From Simmondsia chinensis (taxonomy: Eukaryota > Streptophyta > Magnoliopsida > Caryophyllales > Simmondsiaceae): a DNA stretch of 64,000 nucleotides. The position numbers and the translations under genes are program-made. Position 1 is the first letter of the stretch. Each line of letters opens with the position of its first letter. Shown here in pieces: positions 36,701 to 51,700 of the stretch. Where the stretch lies: positions 31,819,438 to 31,883,437 of the forward strand of contig JAGTTD010000001.1 in assembly GCA_018398585.1 (NCBI GenBank), given 5' to 3'. The notes beneath the pieces were generated by a model. The model was given only the letters and a program-made list of their open reading frames with translations, ran no database searches and had not been told where the DNA came from.

Positions 36701-39700
36701 GCTCATCAGCACTAGATCACTAACACTGGCATTGGTCCCCTTGCTCAGCCCTTCCCCCACCGGCACTGAGACACCAACCCCCCACCTTGCACTTCCCCAC
36801 TGTACCACACTGGTGCCGGTTGCTTCGGCTAGTGGCCCCAATGCCTTACAAACACCATTGCCAGTCGCTTCCTTGCTAACACCGCGACACAAGCAACCAA
36901 GTGACACCAAAGTGAGAGAGAGGTGCAAAGCAGAAGTAGTGCCAATACACCCACAAAATCAAAGGTCGGGATGGGTTTCAAAACACTACCAATATGTGCA
37001 ACAAGGTTAAGGAGTCTGGTTGTAGTAGAGACGAATGACGAGGTTTCCAGGAGGGAAAATAAATCCCCGCCAAAAACAAGATCTTGTAGCAACGTCTATA
37101 TTCAAAATAGTCGTTGAACATGACAAGATCTAGCAAGGTGGTAAAGTTAAAATAGGAGCCACCTTGGTGACCTCTAGGATGGAAGCACGATGAAGGGGGT
37201 GGTGGAACACTCGCCCACGTGCTATCTCCCCACAAAAAAAAAAAAAAAAAAAACCCAATAACCAATCAGGACAGAAATGGAAGTGATGGCACATGAAACC
37301 GTAACATAATAAGGTCCACGGTAGCCCAATACCCCCAATCCCACAACGTCCAACCTCGTCAAAACCTTACCTGAGACCCTAACAAAACATCGTTGCCGTC
37401 AACCTCTCTTTGAGCCGTAGTCGAAGCCCTCCACCCCCCATCGCCCCCTCAGGCTCATTTACCCATAACCATTTAGCTTCTCAACCACCATCACCCCCCC
37501 TCTCTCACCGCTGCCGCCCACACCAGTGCCACCATCCTCGACCTCCACTGCCTTTCCTTCTCCTCTCTGATTTCACTTGACCCTTCAACTCCCTTCCCAA
37601 ATATCTCTCTCTCTCTCTCTCTGTGTGTCCCTTACCGCCTCATCCTAAACCCTCCCACCATCACCAACACAGCAGCCTGTCACAGACCGCTTGTTTTACT
37701 TTATTTTTGTATTTCATTTACCTTATGTATTTTTCCTTTAATGTACTAGAGTAATCTGGAATAGTGTAGAAGGATCTAGAAGCATCTAGAATAGCCTAGA
37801 AGCATGAAGCAACCGTGACCTTTGGCATGGAGCATTAAGTGCACGGTTGGCTTAGTGGGATTGGTTGGAACAATGCATTAAATTGTAATTCTAGAAGCTT
37901 CTTCATTGGAAGAGTCTCACCCATGTATTAAACACTTTAATTATAAATAGAGAAGGTTGGGCATTTGCTCAACTTATCCACAAAAATACTCTTTCTTATC
38001 CCTCTTGCTCAACTGTGATACTTGGGCATATTTCCTTTCTTTCTAATACTTAAATGCTTTTGTTGTCTTGACTTTGTAATCGGGTCACTTTGGGGTTTCG
38101 GGGCCGGACTTAACGAGGTACTTTCGGTGAAGTTAAGTGGCATCGCGGGCCGTGACTAGGTTCAAGTGTCATCCCGTGACACATCGCGGCTTTCGCCCCT
38201 TCAACTCTTTCTCTGTTTGACCCTTCAACTCCCTTTCTCTCTGAACTCCTTACCCTTCAAATCCTCTAAAATCTACCGCCTGTTGAGGTGATGCATATGC
38301 AAACCTCTAAAGAGGCATTCTCTATTTTCATTGAAGCCCTACTTGAGAGAACGCTCAATGCGTGGCTTTAAGTCATTTTTTGAGACTTTGGTTCAATCTT
38401 CGACACATTTGTTCCTGGAAGGAGAAGGGTGAGACACAATTTTCTTATGGCTTTGTCAGGTTTTGCTTTAGGTGAGAAGCTGTGAGGGGCAATTGCAAAT
38501 ATGAATGGAAGATGGGTCACAAACATGGATTTAAAATGGGTTGTTGGATTGAAGATTATAGTTAAATGGGCTTAGCAGAGCAGTTCTATTTACATAGATC
38601 ATCGGGACCCCCTTCACATGGGTTCACCGAAATAGTAAGGATGGAACATCCTTTACTACAGCTATCAATCATGAGCAAGAGGATGCAACTTCAAGACTTC
38701 ATAATAGAGTTGTTGGCATCAAAATTCGTATAAGATTGTGGTGGCTAGTGCCAACAAGAATGTAGAAGCCTGGTTGAACATACTAGTAATTGCTCATTCA
38801 TTGGAAGATGAAATGCTTGATGATGTCCTCACATTTATTATGGAGCATAACCTACATCGATAGGTCTCTATAGGGTTAAACATAAACACATTCATACTGA
38901 TGTGTGACCCTGATGAATCACTGGATTTCTACCTTCGGCCTCGAAAATAGTTATTGCTTCGCAAGTTTAAGAAGGTCTATAGATATCCAGGTTAAACTCT
39001 TTGCTCCTTAAGTAGAAGCATTTGGATTGAGATCCATGGCTTATCAATCCAATGTTGATTAAAGGGTGCTTATTGGTGTAGGATCTCCATCAATCATTCA
39101 ACAAGTGGTCCAAGTGCAATTCAATGGGAACTCTCATGTGATATATGTTAAAGAAGGAAACTCAAAAATGATTCCAAATTATTCTCCCAAGGTAACTGTT
39201 ATCATTACTTCAGCCAGAATAATCAGGGAACAATCAACACCTTCTTGACAAGCACAAGACGACATTAGGGGTGGTAACTGCTCTAGCTTCACTCACTTGC
39301 CCAATTCGCGACTTCCTGTATGGTTTTGGAACTACTTTTTTTAGCGATCACACCTTGCATGAGCATGGGAGGGAGTTTAGAGGACTTGTGGTGCCCTTTT
39401 CAAGGTTGGAAAATGGGAACAATGAGTACATAGTGTGTACTGTTTTGTTCAATGCGGTTTGGTGAGTGTTGTATGGGTCAGCTTACTTTTCACGTTGATG
39501 GGCAGCTCTTGGTAGGTAGGTAGGTAGGTAGGCATGGGGATGTCTAGAGAAAAGGAAGTGGTGAGGGAGGGTTTATACCCTGATGATGAAGTTTTTTTTA
39601 GAAATATTCCGGTGCCGCACATGGAGTACTCGAGTAAGGTGGCGGAGAAGAGAGTTAAAGTGTTGGTGGGATGACAAGTATCTAATCTTATCTCTTCGAA

Positions 39701-42700
39701 GAAGGGCCAAAGAGCGATGAAGTGTTGGAAAAAAGAGCAATCTAAGCAAGACTTTCAAGAATTTCTAAAGATTATGACACATGGAAGTAGTAAGAAGATC
39801 GTTGCTTTGCCCTCTGGTAATCCAAGAAAAAAGAATTTGAAGAAGAGGGGTCATGAAGTTGAAAAAATTGATAAACTTCTTGCTGTGGAGCTAGCGTGGC
39901 ATTCGGTAAGGAGCATGGGATGTGCTCTGATAGAGATAAATTGATCACTGTCAGGCAGATCGCAGAGATTGAATCAGTAGTTAAGTGCTGCATTACATTT
40001 ATTCGCACGGTGGAAGCATTCCTATCGAGGAGTGCCTGTTGTCCCTTTCCTGTTTAGGCACATCTGTTCATTCTCTTCCTGTGTTGTATCATCTATAGTG
40101 ATGGTGGCCCCATTTAACACTGTCTGTTTTTTCTCTTTGATTCCTATTTTTTCCCCCATTGTAATGTCATTTTGTCTTGTCCTTTCTATGACGCGCTTTT
40201 ACTTGGGGCTGGCTTAGGCGTGGCTTCTTTGGATGTGCTTGTCTTATATCGCGGCTCTTGTCTCTAATTGTCGAGGAAAAAGAATGTATCTAATACGTAG
40301 TTAAGTGGTTTCCTTATTGGGAAGTAATTAATTTAACATTGGTTTCCTTAATTCAATGGTTCTCGTTTACAACATTAGAACCCCACTGCTTCCGTCAAAT
40401 TTAGGGTGGGTTTGCAAAATTGCGTGTTAGTATTTTGACATAAAAGAGTACTTAACGTGATCGATCAAATAAAAGGTTTCCATATGCCAAAGTTGGTGTA
40501 TCAATGCGTAGAAGCCCATGCACCAAAGTGAATCGGCCATGTGGTCATTTTGACACATGGGTTATGGTTGTTAACTTGATTTATTTGTAAATCTTGTTGG
40601 ATGCTAAAGATTTCTTTAGAAAACTAACAAATATAATAATCAAACATGACAAGAGAGTGAAAAAGATATACTTTTTGTATAGAACTTGATTTGGATTTTT
40701 TGAATTGATTTGAATTTATACAAACTACAAGCGATTGATCTCCTTATATGGAGCTTTATAGTGACAAAATGACAACTTGCTACAACTCTTACACAACTTG
40801 TTACAACTCATTACTAATTTGATATAACTCTCATACAACTTCACATACATTGAACTTTTCTAAATGAAACAAGTGGCTAACTTGCTTTAGTTGCGACAAG
40901 GGATAAGGGTGAGTTGGTTGGATAAGTGCTTATGTAAGTTTGAGTTGGAATGGTAAGGATGAGGTTGTAAATGATAAAGGTTGAGTTGGATTGCTAAGGA
41001 TATATGAGTTGGAAGATAAGGTCAAGGATGTGGATTTGAACAAATTAATGGTTTGAGTGTTTAAGTTGAATTTATCATCTTGTATCAAAAATTGATATCT
41101 TCTTTATCCAAATTGCAAATTACTTTTGACGCCCCTCCTTAATTTGCAATGTGAAGAGAACACATGAACTATTGTAACGTTTCTGAAGTCACTGCCTTTG
41201 TGAGTGCATCTGCAAGTTGATTTGAGAACTGATAAATTTTAGTTCAATTTCACCTTGTCCCACTAGATCTTTAATGAAGTGGTGACGTAGTTCAATATGC
41301 TTTGTCCTTGCATGGAACACTAGATTCTTTGTCATAGCAGTTGCAGACATATTGTCGCAATAAATCGTTATAGGAGTTTCTGGTGATTGCTTCAAATCTG
41401 CACGAATTCTTCTCAGCCAAATTGCTTCACATGTGGCATCTGTGGCAATGATACATTCTGCTTCAATGAAATAGAGTGACACTATTTTCTGTTTTCTGTT
41501 TTCTGTTTTCTGTAGGTAGAAGTACTTTTTCTGTCATCAGTAGATCCAACCCAATCACTATCTGTATAGCCAACAAAACTACTATTACTTTCTTGGACAT
41601 ACTTTATGCCAAACTTTTTCGTACTTTGCAAATATTGCAATATTCGCTTTGCAGTAGAATAATGAAGTTGACCAGACTTATTCATGAATCTGGAAATCAT
41701 GATAATCGGGTACACAATATCTATCCTTGTATTTGTGAGGTACATTAGTGACTCCACTAAACTGTGATACAGTGTTGCATCAACTTTCTTTGCTCCATCA
41801 CTTTGCTGCAACTTTTCATTCTGAACCATTGGAGTTGAAACCGGTTTACACTTGGACATATTGAATTTTTTTAATAAGTATTCAGTGTATTTTTCTTGTG
41901 AAATAAAAATACCTTCTTTTGATTAATGAACTTGGATCCCGAGAAAATATTTCATCAGACCAAGATCCGTCGTCTCATACTTTCTTATCATGGATGTTTT
42001 GAATTATTCCATTGCCAAGATCAATTCCAGTGTAAATTAATCGTCAACATAAAGACAAACAATAAGGTCTTTTTTTGACTCCCTTCTTCATATAAAGAGA
42101 TGGCTCACTTGGACTTCCCTTAAAACCACTATTGATGAAATAATGGTCAATATTGCTATTCCTCCTACATGGTGCTTGTTTTAAGCCATAAAGTGCTTTG
42201 CGTAGGCGGTATTACCATATATTCCTTGCCTTTCACCGTATAGCCTTTCGGTTGCTGGACATAGACTTCTTTATTCAATTCTCTAGTTAAAAAGGTTGAC
42301 TTCACATCTAGTTGATATATTAAAAGGTTCGGTTGAGCTGCTAGAGCTAATACCAGCCGTATTGTTTCCATTCGAGCTACAGGAGCAAAAGTTTCGTTAT
42401 AATCAATACTCGGCTGTTGAGAATATCCTTTTGCCATGAGATGAGCTTTGTGCTTTTGGATTGACCCGTCTTTGTTGAATTTTGTTTTGTAGATACAGTT
42501 TACTCCAACCACATCTTTTTCTTCAGGTGGATCCATAAGTTTCCATGTTTTTTTTTTATGATGGCGGCCGTTTCTTGGTCCATTGCATCTCTCCATAGTT
42601 GATCTTTTGCAGCTTCATCAAACGTCTGTGGTTCATAAGAGAAAAGTACAATATTACATGATTCATAAATATCTCTTAATGAACGTACCCTTCGTATCAG

Positions 42701-45700
42701 TGACTCATCAATAATTGTTTCAGATCATTGCTTGAACTTCCGATGAAGTCTCGAATTGGGTTAACATTTGGATTGATCAGCTCAATTCCATCTTTTTGAT
42801 GTGGAGATTCATGATTTTCCAAAACAACAGGTTGTTTATCATGAATTTCCAATGGAGTTCCATTTTCCCAGTCCCATGCTTTCATCTCATCAAACCGTAC
42901 ATCTCGTGATATTATAAGTCATCGTAATACTGGATGATATCCTTTTGATTCATCACCCTGTAAAAATAAATTTCTCAAACTTATCAAATTTCTCTTGATA
43001 TTGAGAGGGAATGAGTGAATATGCAATACAACCGAATACTTTAAAACCTTTTATGACCGGTTTCTACCATTCAAAGCTTCATACGAAGTTTTATTGGGAA
43101 CTGCTTTTATAAGAGACTATTGAGAAAATAGACAGCAGTATTGACAGCTTCAACCCAAAAGTCATTTGGCAAACTTTTGGCTTTCGACATACTGTGTGTC
43201 ATTTTTACAATTGTGCGGTTCTTTCTTTCTGCTACCTCGTTCTATTGAGGAGTGTGACGAACTACCAACTGTCGTTTAATTCCTTTATTTCTGCAGTAAC
43301 TTTGGAATTCTTATGATGAGAACTCCCTTCCTTGATATGTTCTGAGAATTTTCAGCTGGTAACCTCTTTGTCTTTCAGTTTGACTCATGAACTGAGTAAA
43401 TTCCTTTGGATTTTGCTTAATAAAATAAACCCACAACATCCTAGTATAGTCATCAACAAAGAGCAAAAAGTATCATTTGTTTGTAAAAATGGTGATTGTA
43501 TAGGATCACATAAATCAGCATAGACCAATTCTAGAGGGGTTTTTGCCCTCCAAGCATTTTGAGGAAAGGGTAGCCGATGTAATTTTCCATAAATGCAGCC
43601 TTCACAAAATTTTCCTTCTTTCTCAATTTTCGGCAGCCCAATTACCATATTCATCTGATTCAACAGCTTTAGGTCATTGTAATTCGAATGACTGAACTTC
43701 AAGTGCCATAACGACGTTTCTTGAGATTTAGTAATTTTAAATGTAAAATTATCATCTAGTGGCAAAATAAGAGGAAGTATATATATTTTTTTGCCATTTT
43801 TATTTTTGCCACTGAAGAATTATTTTGATCAATAATTTTGCATTCATCACCTCCACATATAACTGAGCAACCTTGTTGAATCAATTGACCAACACTTGGT
43901 AAATTTGAGGTCAAACCAAGAACGAATTGCAATTTTGCCTTTTCCTTCTATAGGATGCCATCTTCCGTCACCAAGTCTTACGCTTGATGAATATTTATCA
44001 TGGAATTCGATAAATAACTTCTGATTCCTGGTCATGTGATTATTGCATCCACTATCCACATACCATGTGTGTAGTGTTTCTTCACTATCTGGACAAGAAG
44101 TGAACATTTGCACCTCATTCTTTTCTTCAAAGAACTTTGCTTCATTTTTTTCATATTTTGTTGATGTCAACAATCACTTTGAGAGTGATTTGAGATTCTA
44201 CATCTAATACATTTATGACTGTAGTCTTTAGACTCATGGCCATTTCTTATACAAATAAAACAATAACCGGAGTTGGAACCATCAGCATCATTTCGGGAAA
44301 ATTTTTCTTTCCTTCAACTTGCTTGTTTTGCCCGTAATAACGATCTTTTCTTTCTTGTTGTTTTTTTTGAAAGGAAATTTTTATTTTCAGCATGATTTCT
44401 CTTTTATGGAAAGTTAACTTTTGCTTGAAATGCATGTGCAATACGTGTTTCAGCAAATATGCTCATTCTTTTTTTTTTTTGAGAGTTCATTTACCAGGAA
44501 TTAAGGCACCGAATTCCATTAGAACTATGAAGTTAAGTGTGCTTGGACGAGAATAGTACTAGGATGGGTGACCTCCTGAGACGTCCTCGTATTGCCAACC
44601 CTATAAGGTTGGGGGCCTCGGAAACAATCTCTCGGCAAGGTTACACCCTGAAGGAGTAAGGCTGCGTACATCCACTTCTCCCAAACCGCACTTATGCGGG
44701 AGCCCTTGAGGCACTGGGCCCGTTATTGTTGCTCATTCTTTTTTCATGAGCTTCCAATGGACCCATTAATTCCACTACAATAAGTGTAGATAAGTCTTTT
44801 GACTCTTCTATGGAAGCAACAATATGCTCAAAATTTTGAGACAAACTTGTTAATATTTTATCGACAATTGTTTTTGCCCGGAATAGTATCTCCGCAAGTT
44901 TAATTTGGGTTACTATTTCAGTAATCCTAGAATATAATTGAAATAGCTTTGGAACACCTTTGATTTCATTTTTCAAGAATTCTCAAGCATATTTTGATCT
45001 TTTAGCACCCAAAATATGCGGAAAAATTGATTTACTTACACTTTGGTGATGAAGAGAAGAGCTTTAGCATATTTCATTACGTTCTCCTTATACTCCATTT
45101 TCTTTTGCCTCTGTCAACTTTTCAATTTCTTCAAAGTTCTCATATTCAGAGCATCCCTAATTGACAACATCCCAAATGTCTTGGGAGATGAATAAGGTTT
45201 CCATTTGGAAACTCCAATATTCATAATTTTCACCGTCAAATGTGGGAATTGTGTTTTGGGTATAACTGAACAGAGGATTTGATGTTGAAACCATTTGGCT
45301 ATATTTTTGTTTTTATGATGGGGAATTTTTTATTTTATTTATTTATTTTGGGAGATTAAGGTAGGATGATAAGCAAGCAAAAAATTGGCTTTGATATCAA
45401 AAATATGTTGGGTGCTAAAAGATTTCTTTAGAAAAATAACAAGAATGATAATCAAACATGACAAGAGAGTGAAAAAGATATACTTTTTGTATAGAACTTG
45501 ATTTGGATTTTTTGAATTGATTTGAATTGATATAAAGTACAAGCCCTTGATCTCCTTATGTAGAGCTCTAAAGGGACAAAATGACAACTTGCAATATAAC
45601 AACTTGCTACAACTCTTACACAACCTGTTACAACTCAATACCAATTTGATACAACTCTCATACAACTTCACTTACATTGAACTTTTCTAAATGAAACAAT

Positions 45701-48700
45701 AGCCAACCTGCTTTAGTTGTGACAAGGGATAGGGGTGAGTTGGTTGGATAAGTGCTTATGTAAGTTTGAGTTGGAATGGTAAGGATGAGGTTGTAAATGA
45801 TAAAGGTTGAGTTGGATTGCTAAGGATATATGAGTTGGAAGATAAGGTCAAAGATGCGGATTTGTACAAATTAATGGTTTGAGTGTTCAACTAGAATTCT
45901 TTACCTTGTATTAAAAATTGATATTTTCTTTATTTAAATTGCAAATTACTTTTGACAAACCATACATCCCCTCCCCATAATATATGGATTTCATGAACTT
46001 TGGCTACGCCTGATGAATTTCACATCCCCTCCCCTTAATATAGTACTTAATTCTACTTCGTTTGATAATTGGGTCAAGAGGGGTAAAAAGGGGAATGGTA
46101 AAGAGGAGGAGGGTAAGATATTATCTTACCCAGTGCCTCAAGGGCTCCCACTAATGCAGGGTCTGGGGTGGTGAGATGTATGCAGTCTTACCCTTTCAGG
46201 GTGCTACCCCATAGGGAGGCTATGTTCGAGGACCCCCAACCTAAAAAGCATAACTTGTATATATCTAATAAAGAGGCATAAAGTTAAAGAGAGATAAATG
46301 AATTATTAGTTTAATAATTGAGTAAAAAGGCAAAGGTAAAGTGAGTTATAAATAAAAGAAGGGCAAAATTTTTCTCTGACTTGCAATTTTTTTTTTATTT
46401 TTTATTTTTTGGATCAACCTCTGACTTGAATTACCATGTTGAAAACAGGTATGGCAAGACAGGTATCTACAAGGCCTTCATGTTCGGGAAACCCAGCATC
46501 ATAGTCACATCCCCTGAACTTTGCAGAAGAGTATTGACTGACGATGCCAACTTCGAGCCTGGATGGCCAACATCAACCAAGGAGCTCATCGGGAAGAAGT
46601 CCTTCATTTCAATCCCAGACGAACATCACAAGCGTCTTCGTCGACTAACTGCAGCTCCCATTAACGGGCACGAAGCACTCTCCCTTTACATCCCTTACAT
46701 TGAAAACATTGCCAAATCTTCATTGGAGAAGATGTCGAAAATGGGAGAGTTTGAGTTCTTAACGGAGCTCAGAAGGCTCACTTTCCGAATCATTACGTAC
46801 ATTTTCTTGGGGTCAGAGAGTGGGGATGTGGTAGAGGCTTTGGAAAGGGAGTACACGGTTCTTAATCATGGAGTTCGGGCTATGGCGATTAATCTTCCCG
46901 GGTTTGCATATCATAGGGCACTTAAGGTTTGTTACCTTTAACCCAGGCTTTTCGTTCCGAAAAACAAAATGAATGTTTTGGTATTTGTTGAGTGATGTTT
47001 GTCTTTGCTCGATCTTTCATTATGTAAAGAGGAGCTAGTCATTCTCATGTATGTGCTCTTGCCAAGAAACCAATTATTCCAAAAGCGTAAAACCGATGGA
47101 CAAAGGATCATAAATGTTTTTGTACTCTCACATGCTTCTCACGCTAATGCCTATTGGGTTTAAAGCGTGGCTAGTGCAAATGCCCGCCTTATACCTTTTA
47201 TTGAAATTATTTGATAGCAACTTGTGGCTTGTTGGTTAAAAAAGAGGAATAGCGAGGATGCATCTTCAGTTTTCCATACTTTTTCCTACTTTTTGCTATC
47301 AACACAAAGTTATGAAATTACGAAAGAAATGTTCAAGTATTTATATTCTAAAGATATTTTTATGCCCCCTTAGGAAGTGGTCTTTGTGTTTTTCCAACTT
47401 TTCTCTGTAATTAAGTAAATCGTTCCAAATTGTTTTGCAAAAGCAAGTTGAGGACTATTCTTGGTGTTTTACACTACTGCAAATAGGGAGAAAATGCTAT
47501 TGAAAACTTGAAGATTTTACCTTGAAAGTAAATGGATAAGTTCCATTAGTAAAAACATCATACAATATTTTCGTTGATAATGAAAGAAACCCCAAGGGCA
47601 CATTCACTGAGAAACTTTCATAGCCTTTTCTCTTTGTTATTTCGAGCATTTTCAATAGATATACAAGAAAAAAATAATGAAATGTTATTATTTGAGACAT
47701 TAACCATAAATATCAAAACAAAATCAATATTGAGTAATAATGAAGAAAATTGAGTACTCCAATGAATAATATCAAGAAAATCGACTCTACCATGTATGTA
47801 TAATTCAGTCATTTTCTACATCGAGTGATATAATTATCCAATAAATCATCTAATATGTATTTTCTTATCAAAATGATCCATGATTGCTTGAATCATATTT
47901 CTGCCAAGTTTAACCTGTGATGGAAATGCAAATCTGATTTTGAAATATTGAATCGCATTTCTAAGCATGAAACTTTAATATTTTAGAATTTTTTACAATT
48001 ATAGATAACACTGAAAATGACCCTTTCAATTTGGAAAACAATTAAAGACAGTTTTCCTACACTAGAAAAAAAAAAAATCAAATGGAAGAAGCATATTCTT
48101 TTGAATGCGCTTCTACATAAACACGACAACACCGTACTTATACTCGTCCTTTTCCCTTCTTAATGACTAGGCTCGGAAGAAATTGGTTGCGGTTTTTCAG
48201 TCAATTGTAGATGCAAGAAGGGAGCAAAGACAAAATGGATGTATTATGAAATCAAAGAAAGATATGATGGACCTGTTGATTGATGTGGAGGATGAGAATG
48301 GAAAAAGGCTAAGTGATGAAGAAATAATTGATGTGCTTCTCATGTATTTGAATGCTGGCCATGAATCTTCTGCTCACACCATGACTTGGGCTACTATTTT
48401 GCTTCAACAGCATCCTGAATTCTTCCAAAAAGCAAAGGTAATATATACCTTCTGTAATTGTCTATTATGTACTGATAGTCTCTTAGTGGTCTCTGTAATG
48501 CATATATATTATATCATATTCTTTAAATATATTTTAAGTGTGTATATATATATATATATTTATTTATTTATATTAAAAGCAATCAAATGATGTATAAATT
48601 ACTGAGTGTGTGCTCATTGGTTTCTTTTTGCAAATAGGACGACTAAAAGCAACTTAAGTTTCATTAGAAAACACAATAAGTTCCGTAACTTGTTAGGTAC

Positions 48701-51700
48701 CATCTGTGACATCGTAGTCGTGGCCGGAAACCTTGATTTGATTTTGTGGAGGAAATAGCTTGTAGACAAAGGTGAACTTAGAGCGTTAGACATCACCATT
48801 CCACTGCAACATCTAAAATATATAGAAAGTTGTCATACAAAATAATAAACAATGGCTTCACACAATGGTGCGAGGCAGATATAGGAGGTGCTATCCCATA
48901 CACCAACCACAACTCCGTACCTGCCACTCACCCCGTGACTCATCATCATAAGTATTAAATTAGCATACATAACCATACCAGAAAGTACAATCGGATATCC
49001 ATGCCTACTCCAATTACTCACAAATACCTGATTGGTTAGATTTTTTTAAAACTGATAAAACACACAAGTTAATTGCATTTAAAAAAAAAAAAAAGATGAA
49101 ACAAGTAAATATTTGTTTAAGCATCAAGATCAAGCTTGAACTTAACCTAGTGGAAGTTAGGATAGAAAAGAGGTTAGATGAGAAGAGAAGTGAAAGTAGA
49201 TGAGAAATTAGAGAGAGAGTTAGATGAGAGAGAGAATTGATATCAAAAGATATTTTGTGTCAGATTGAATGAGAATTACACTTAGAACAAGGCTACTTAT
49301 ACTCAATCAAGATACAATGAACCAAGCACACTCCAACCGACTTAACTAACAACAAGAGCCGCCACAATTAACTCAACTAGCTAGCCTTGACCTTTAATTG
49401 ACTTAACTAACCTCAAATGGAATTGGCGCCAAAGGCCTTTACAGCCTTACATAAAGAATTACAATAAACCACAACATTATTACAATCCCAAAAGCTAACA
49501 ATCATCCTAAACATCAAGTAAACATTTGGTTATAACAATCCCCTCCCTTGAAAACATTCTTGTCTCTAGAATTAAAGGTAGGAAATTGGCTTCTCAAGAA
49601 TGGCAATTCCTCCCACGAAGCATCCTTCTTGTTCAGATTAGACCACTGCACTAGCACCTCTTGGATTGATCTGCCTTCAGCCTTCTGTAGCCTGGAATCC
49701 AAAATTACAGCAGGGTGCAGCAGCAAAGCTCCATTTGAACCAACTTCTGGTGGTTGAACTGAACTTCCTTGGCCTTTCTTCACCTGTTTCTTCAAAAGAG
49801 ACACATGAAACACCAGGTGAACGTAAGAGTCAGAGGGAAATTCCAACTTGTAAGCTACTTTCCCAATCTTCTCAATGATCTTATATGGCCCAAAGTATCT
49901 AGCACAAAGCTTGCCATTCTTCTTAACTGCCACTGAAGCTTGTTTGTAGGGCTGAAGTTTCAAATAAACCATATCTCCATTCTCATAAGCTTTGTCCACA
50001 CGCTTCTTATCTGCATAATACTTCGTCCTTGCTTGAGCTTGAGGGAGATTATCTTTCAATAGCTGCACCAACTGTCTTCTTTGTTGCATCAGATCAGCCA
50101 CTTCAGGGACTGATGTCACGAGCTTTTACAACTTCAAGGGTGAAGGAGGATCATAACCATACAAAGCCTTGAATGGTATGGTTCCAATTGAGGCATGAGC
50201 GTGTGTGTTATACCAGGACTCAGCCAAAGATAACCACTTTCCCTAAACTTTAGGATGATTGAATACCATGCTCCGAAGATAATGCTCTATGCATTGATTA
50301 ACTCTTTCTGTTTGGCCATCCGTCTGTGGATGGTAGGAAGAGCTCAAAGGCAAAGTTGTGCCCATGAGGAGGAACAATTTCCTCCAAAAATGATTGGTGA
50401 AGAGCTTGTCCCGATCATATACTATGGATTGTGGTAATCCATGAAGCTTATAAATGTTATCTAGGAATACTCTTGCAAGCATCTCTGTTGTCACAGGTCT
50501 AGCCAAAGCAACAAAGTGACTGAACTTAGTAAAACGATCCACCACTACCCAAATAACCTCCTTGCCTTTGATTTTGGCAAGCCTTCAACAAAATCCATGC
50601 TTATATTCTGCCAAGCACCTGGAGAAGTCCCTGATACTTGTGATCACCAATCTTGGTTTGCTGACAAGTCTCACAAGCTTGCACAAATTCCTTCACTTCC
50701 TTCTTCATACTAGTCCAATTGAAATATGCCATAAGCCTCTGATAAGTACCTTTAACACCTGAGTGGCCACCCCAAGCTGAATCATGAGAAGCACTGATGA
50801 TTTGTTTTCTCAAATCAGTAGCAGATCCAATGTACAACTACCCCTTCAATTGGATGATTCCCTTAACAACAGTGTTGCTAGGTCTGCATTCTTGTGCAAA
50901 AGACTCATTCTCATAGGACTTATACACTTCTTCAATCTAAGCTGGAAGAATTACTTAAACTACTCCACAATAACCTTGCTCAGCATCTTCTAATCTTCGA
51001 GATAAGGCATCAGCTGCTTGGTTCTCTTTCCCCTTCTTATACTCAATAGAAGAATCAAGTCCCAACATCTTCATCAAGCTTTTCTTCTGGTTTTTTGTAA
51101 CAATCCTCTGCTCAAGCAGATATTTCAAGCTTTGATGGTCTGTCCTAATGATAAAACGATGGCCATCCAAGTAGTGTCTCCACTTATCAACTGCTAGAAG
51201 AATTGCAAGATACGCCTTCTCATAAGTGGACAACTCTTGATGCTTAGGACTTAAGGCCTGACTAAGGTAGGCTATTGGCCTTCCCTTCTGAGACAACACA
51301 GCTCCAATGCCACTCCCACAAGCATCAGTCTCCAAAACAAACTCCTCTTGAAAATCTAGCATTAAGACAGGTGCTGCACACATAGCTACTTTCAAAGCTT
51401 CAAATGCTTCTTGTGCCTGTTCAGACCACTTGAAGGCATCCTTCTTCAACAAATCAGTTAGGGGCTTGGCAATTGCTCCATAACTAGCTACAAACTTCAT
51501 GTAATAACCATTTAATCCCAAGAATGCTCGCAACTGCTTCAATGTAATAGGAACTGGCCATTCCTTCTTAACCTGAACTTTAGAACGATCAGTACAAACG
51601 CCACTATGAGAGATCACATGTCCTAAGTACTCAAGTTGTGTCTGAGTAAAAGAGCACTTAGCCAACTTAGCAAACAACTTGTGATTGCGCATCACCAAGA

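Larger units (their letters stand above)
40595..45957 (-). mobile_element. Ty1/copia retrotransposon, degenerate, in KAO intron 1
   Basis: LTRs at 40595-41131 and 45406-45957 start TGTTGGRTGCTAAA and end TTACTTTTGAC. On the minus strand the 5' LTR is followed by TTGATATCAAAGCC (about 45387-45400), an initiator-Met-like primer site, and AAATTAAGGAGGGG (about 41133-41147) stands before the 3' LTR as the purine tract. Gag, protease, integrase, RT and RNase H follow in copia order, broken by stops. Flanking 5-mers (AATCT, AACCA) do not match clearly. It is antisense to KAO and contains a SINE in gag. Confidence 0.88.

Noticed and set aside
36650..37092. Overlapping 87-112-codon frames on both strands
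   Set aside because: GC-rich sequence has few stops by chance; no domain or conserved motif is visible.
44492..44610. 5S rRNA-like sequence
   Set aside because: It is a single diverged copy joined to a SINE 3' domain inside a copia element, with a 15-bp target duplication. It is not a 5S gene or array.
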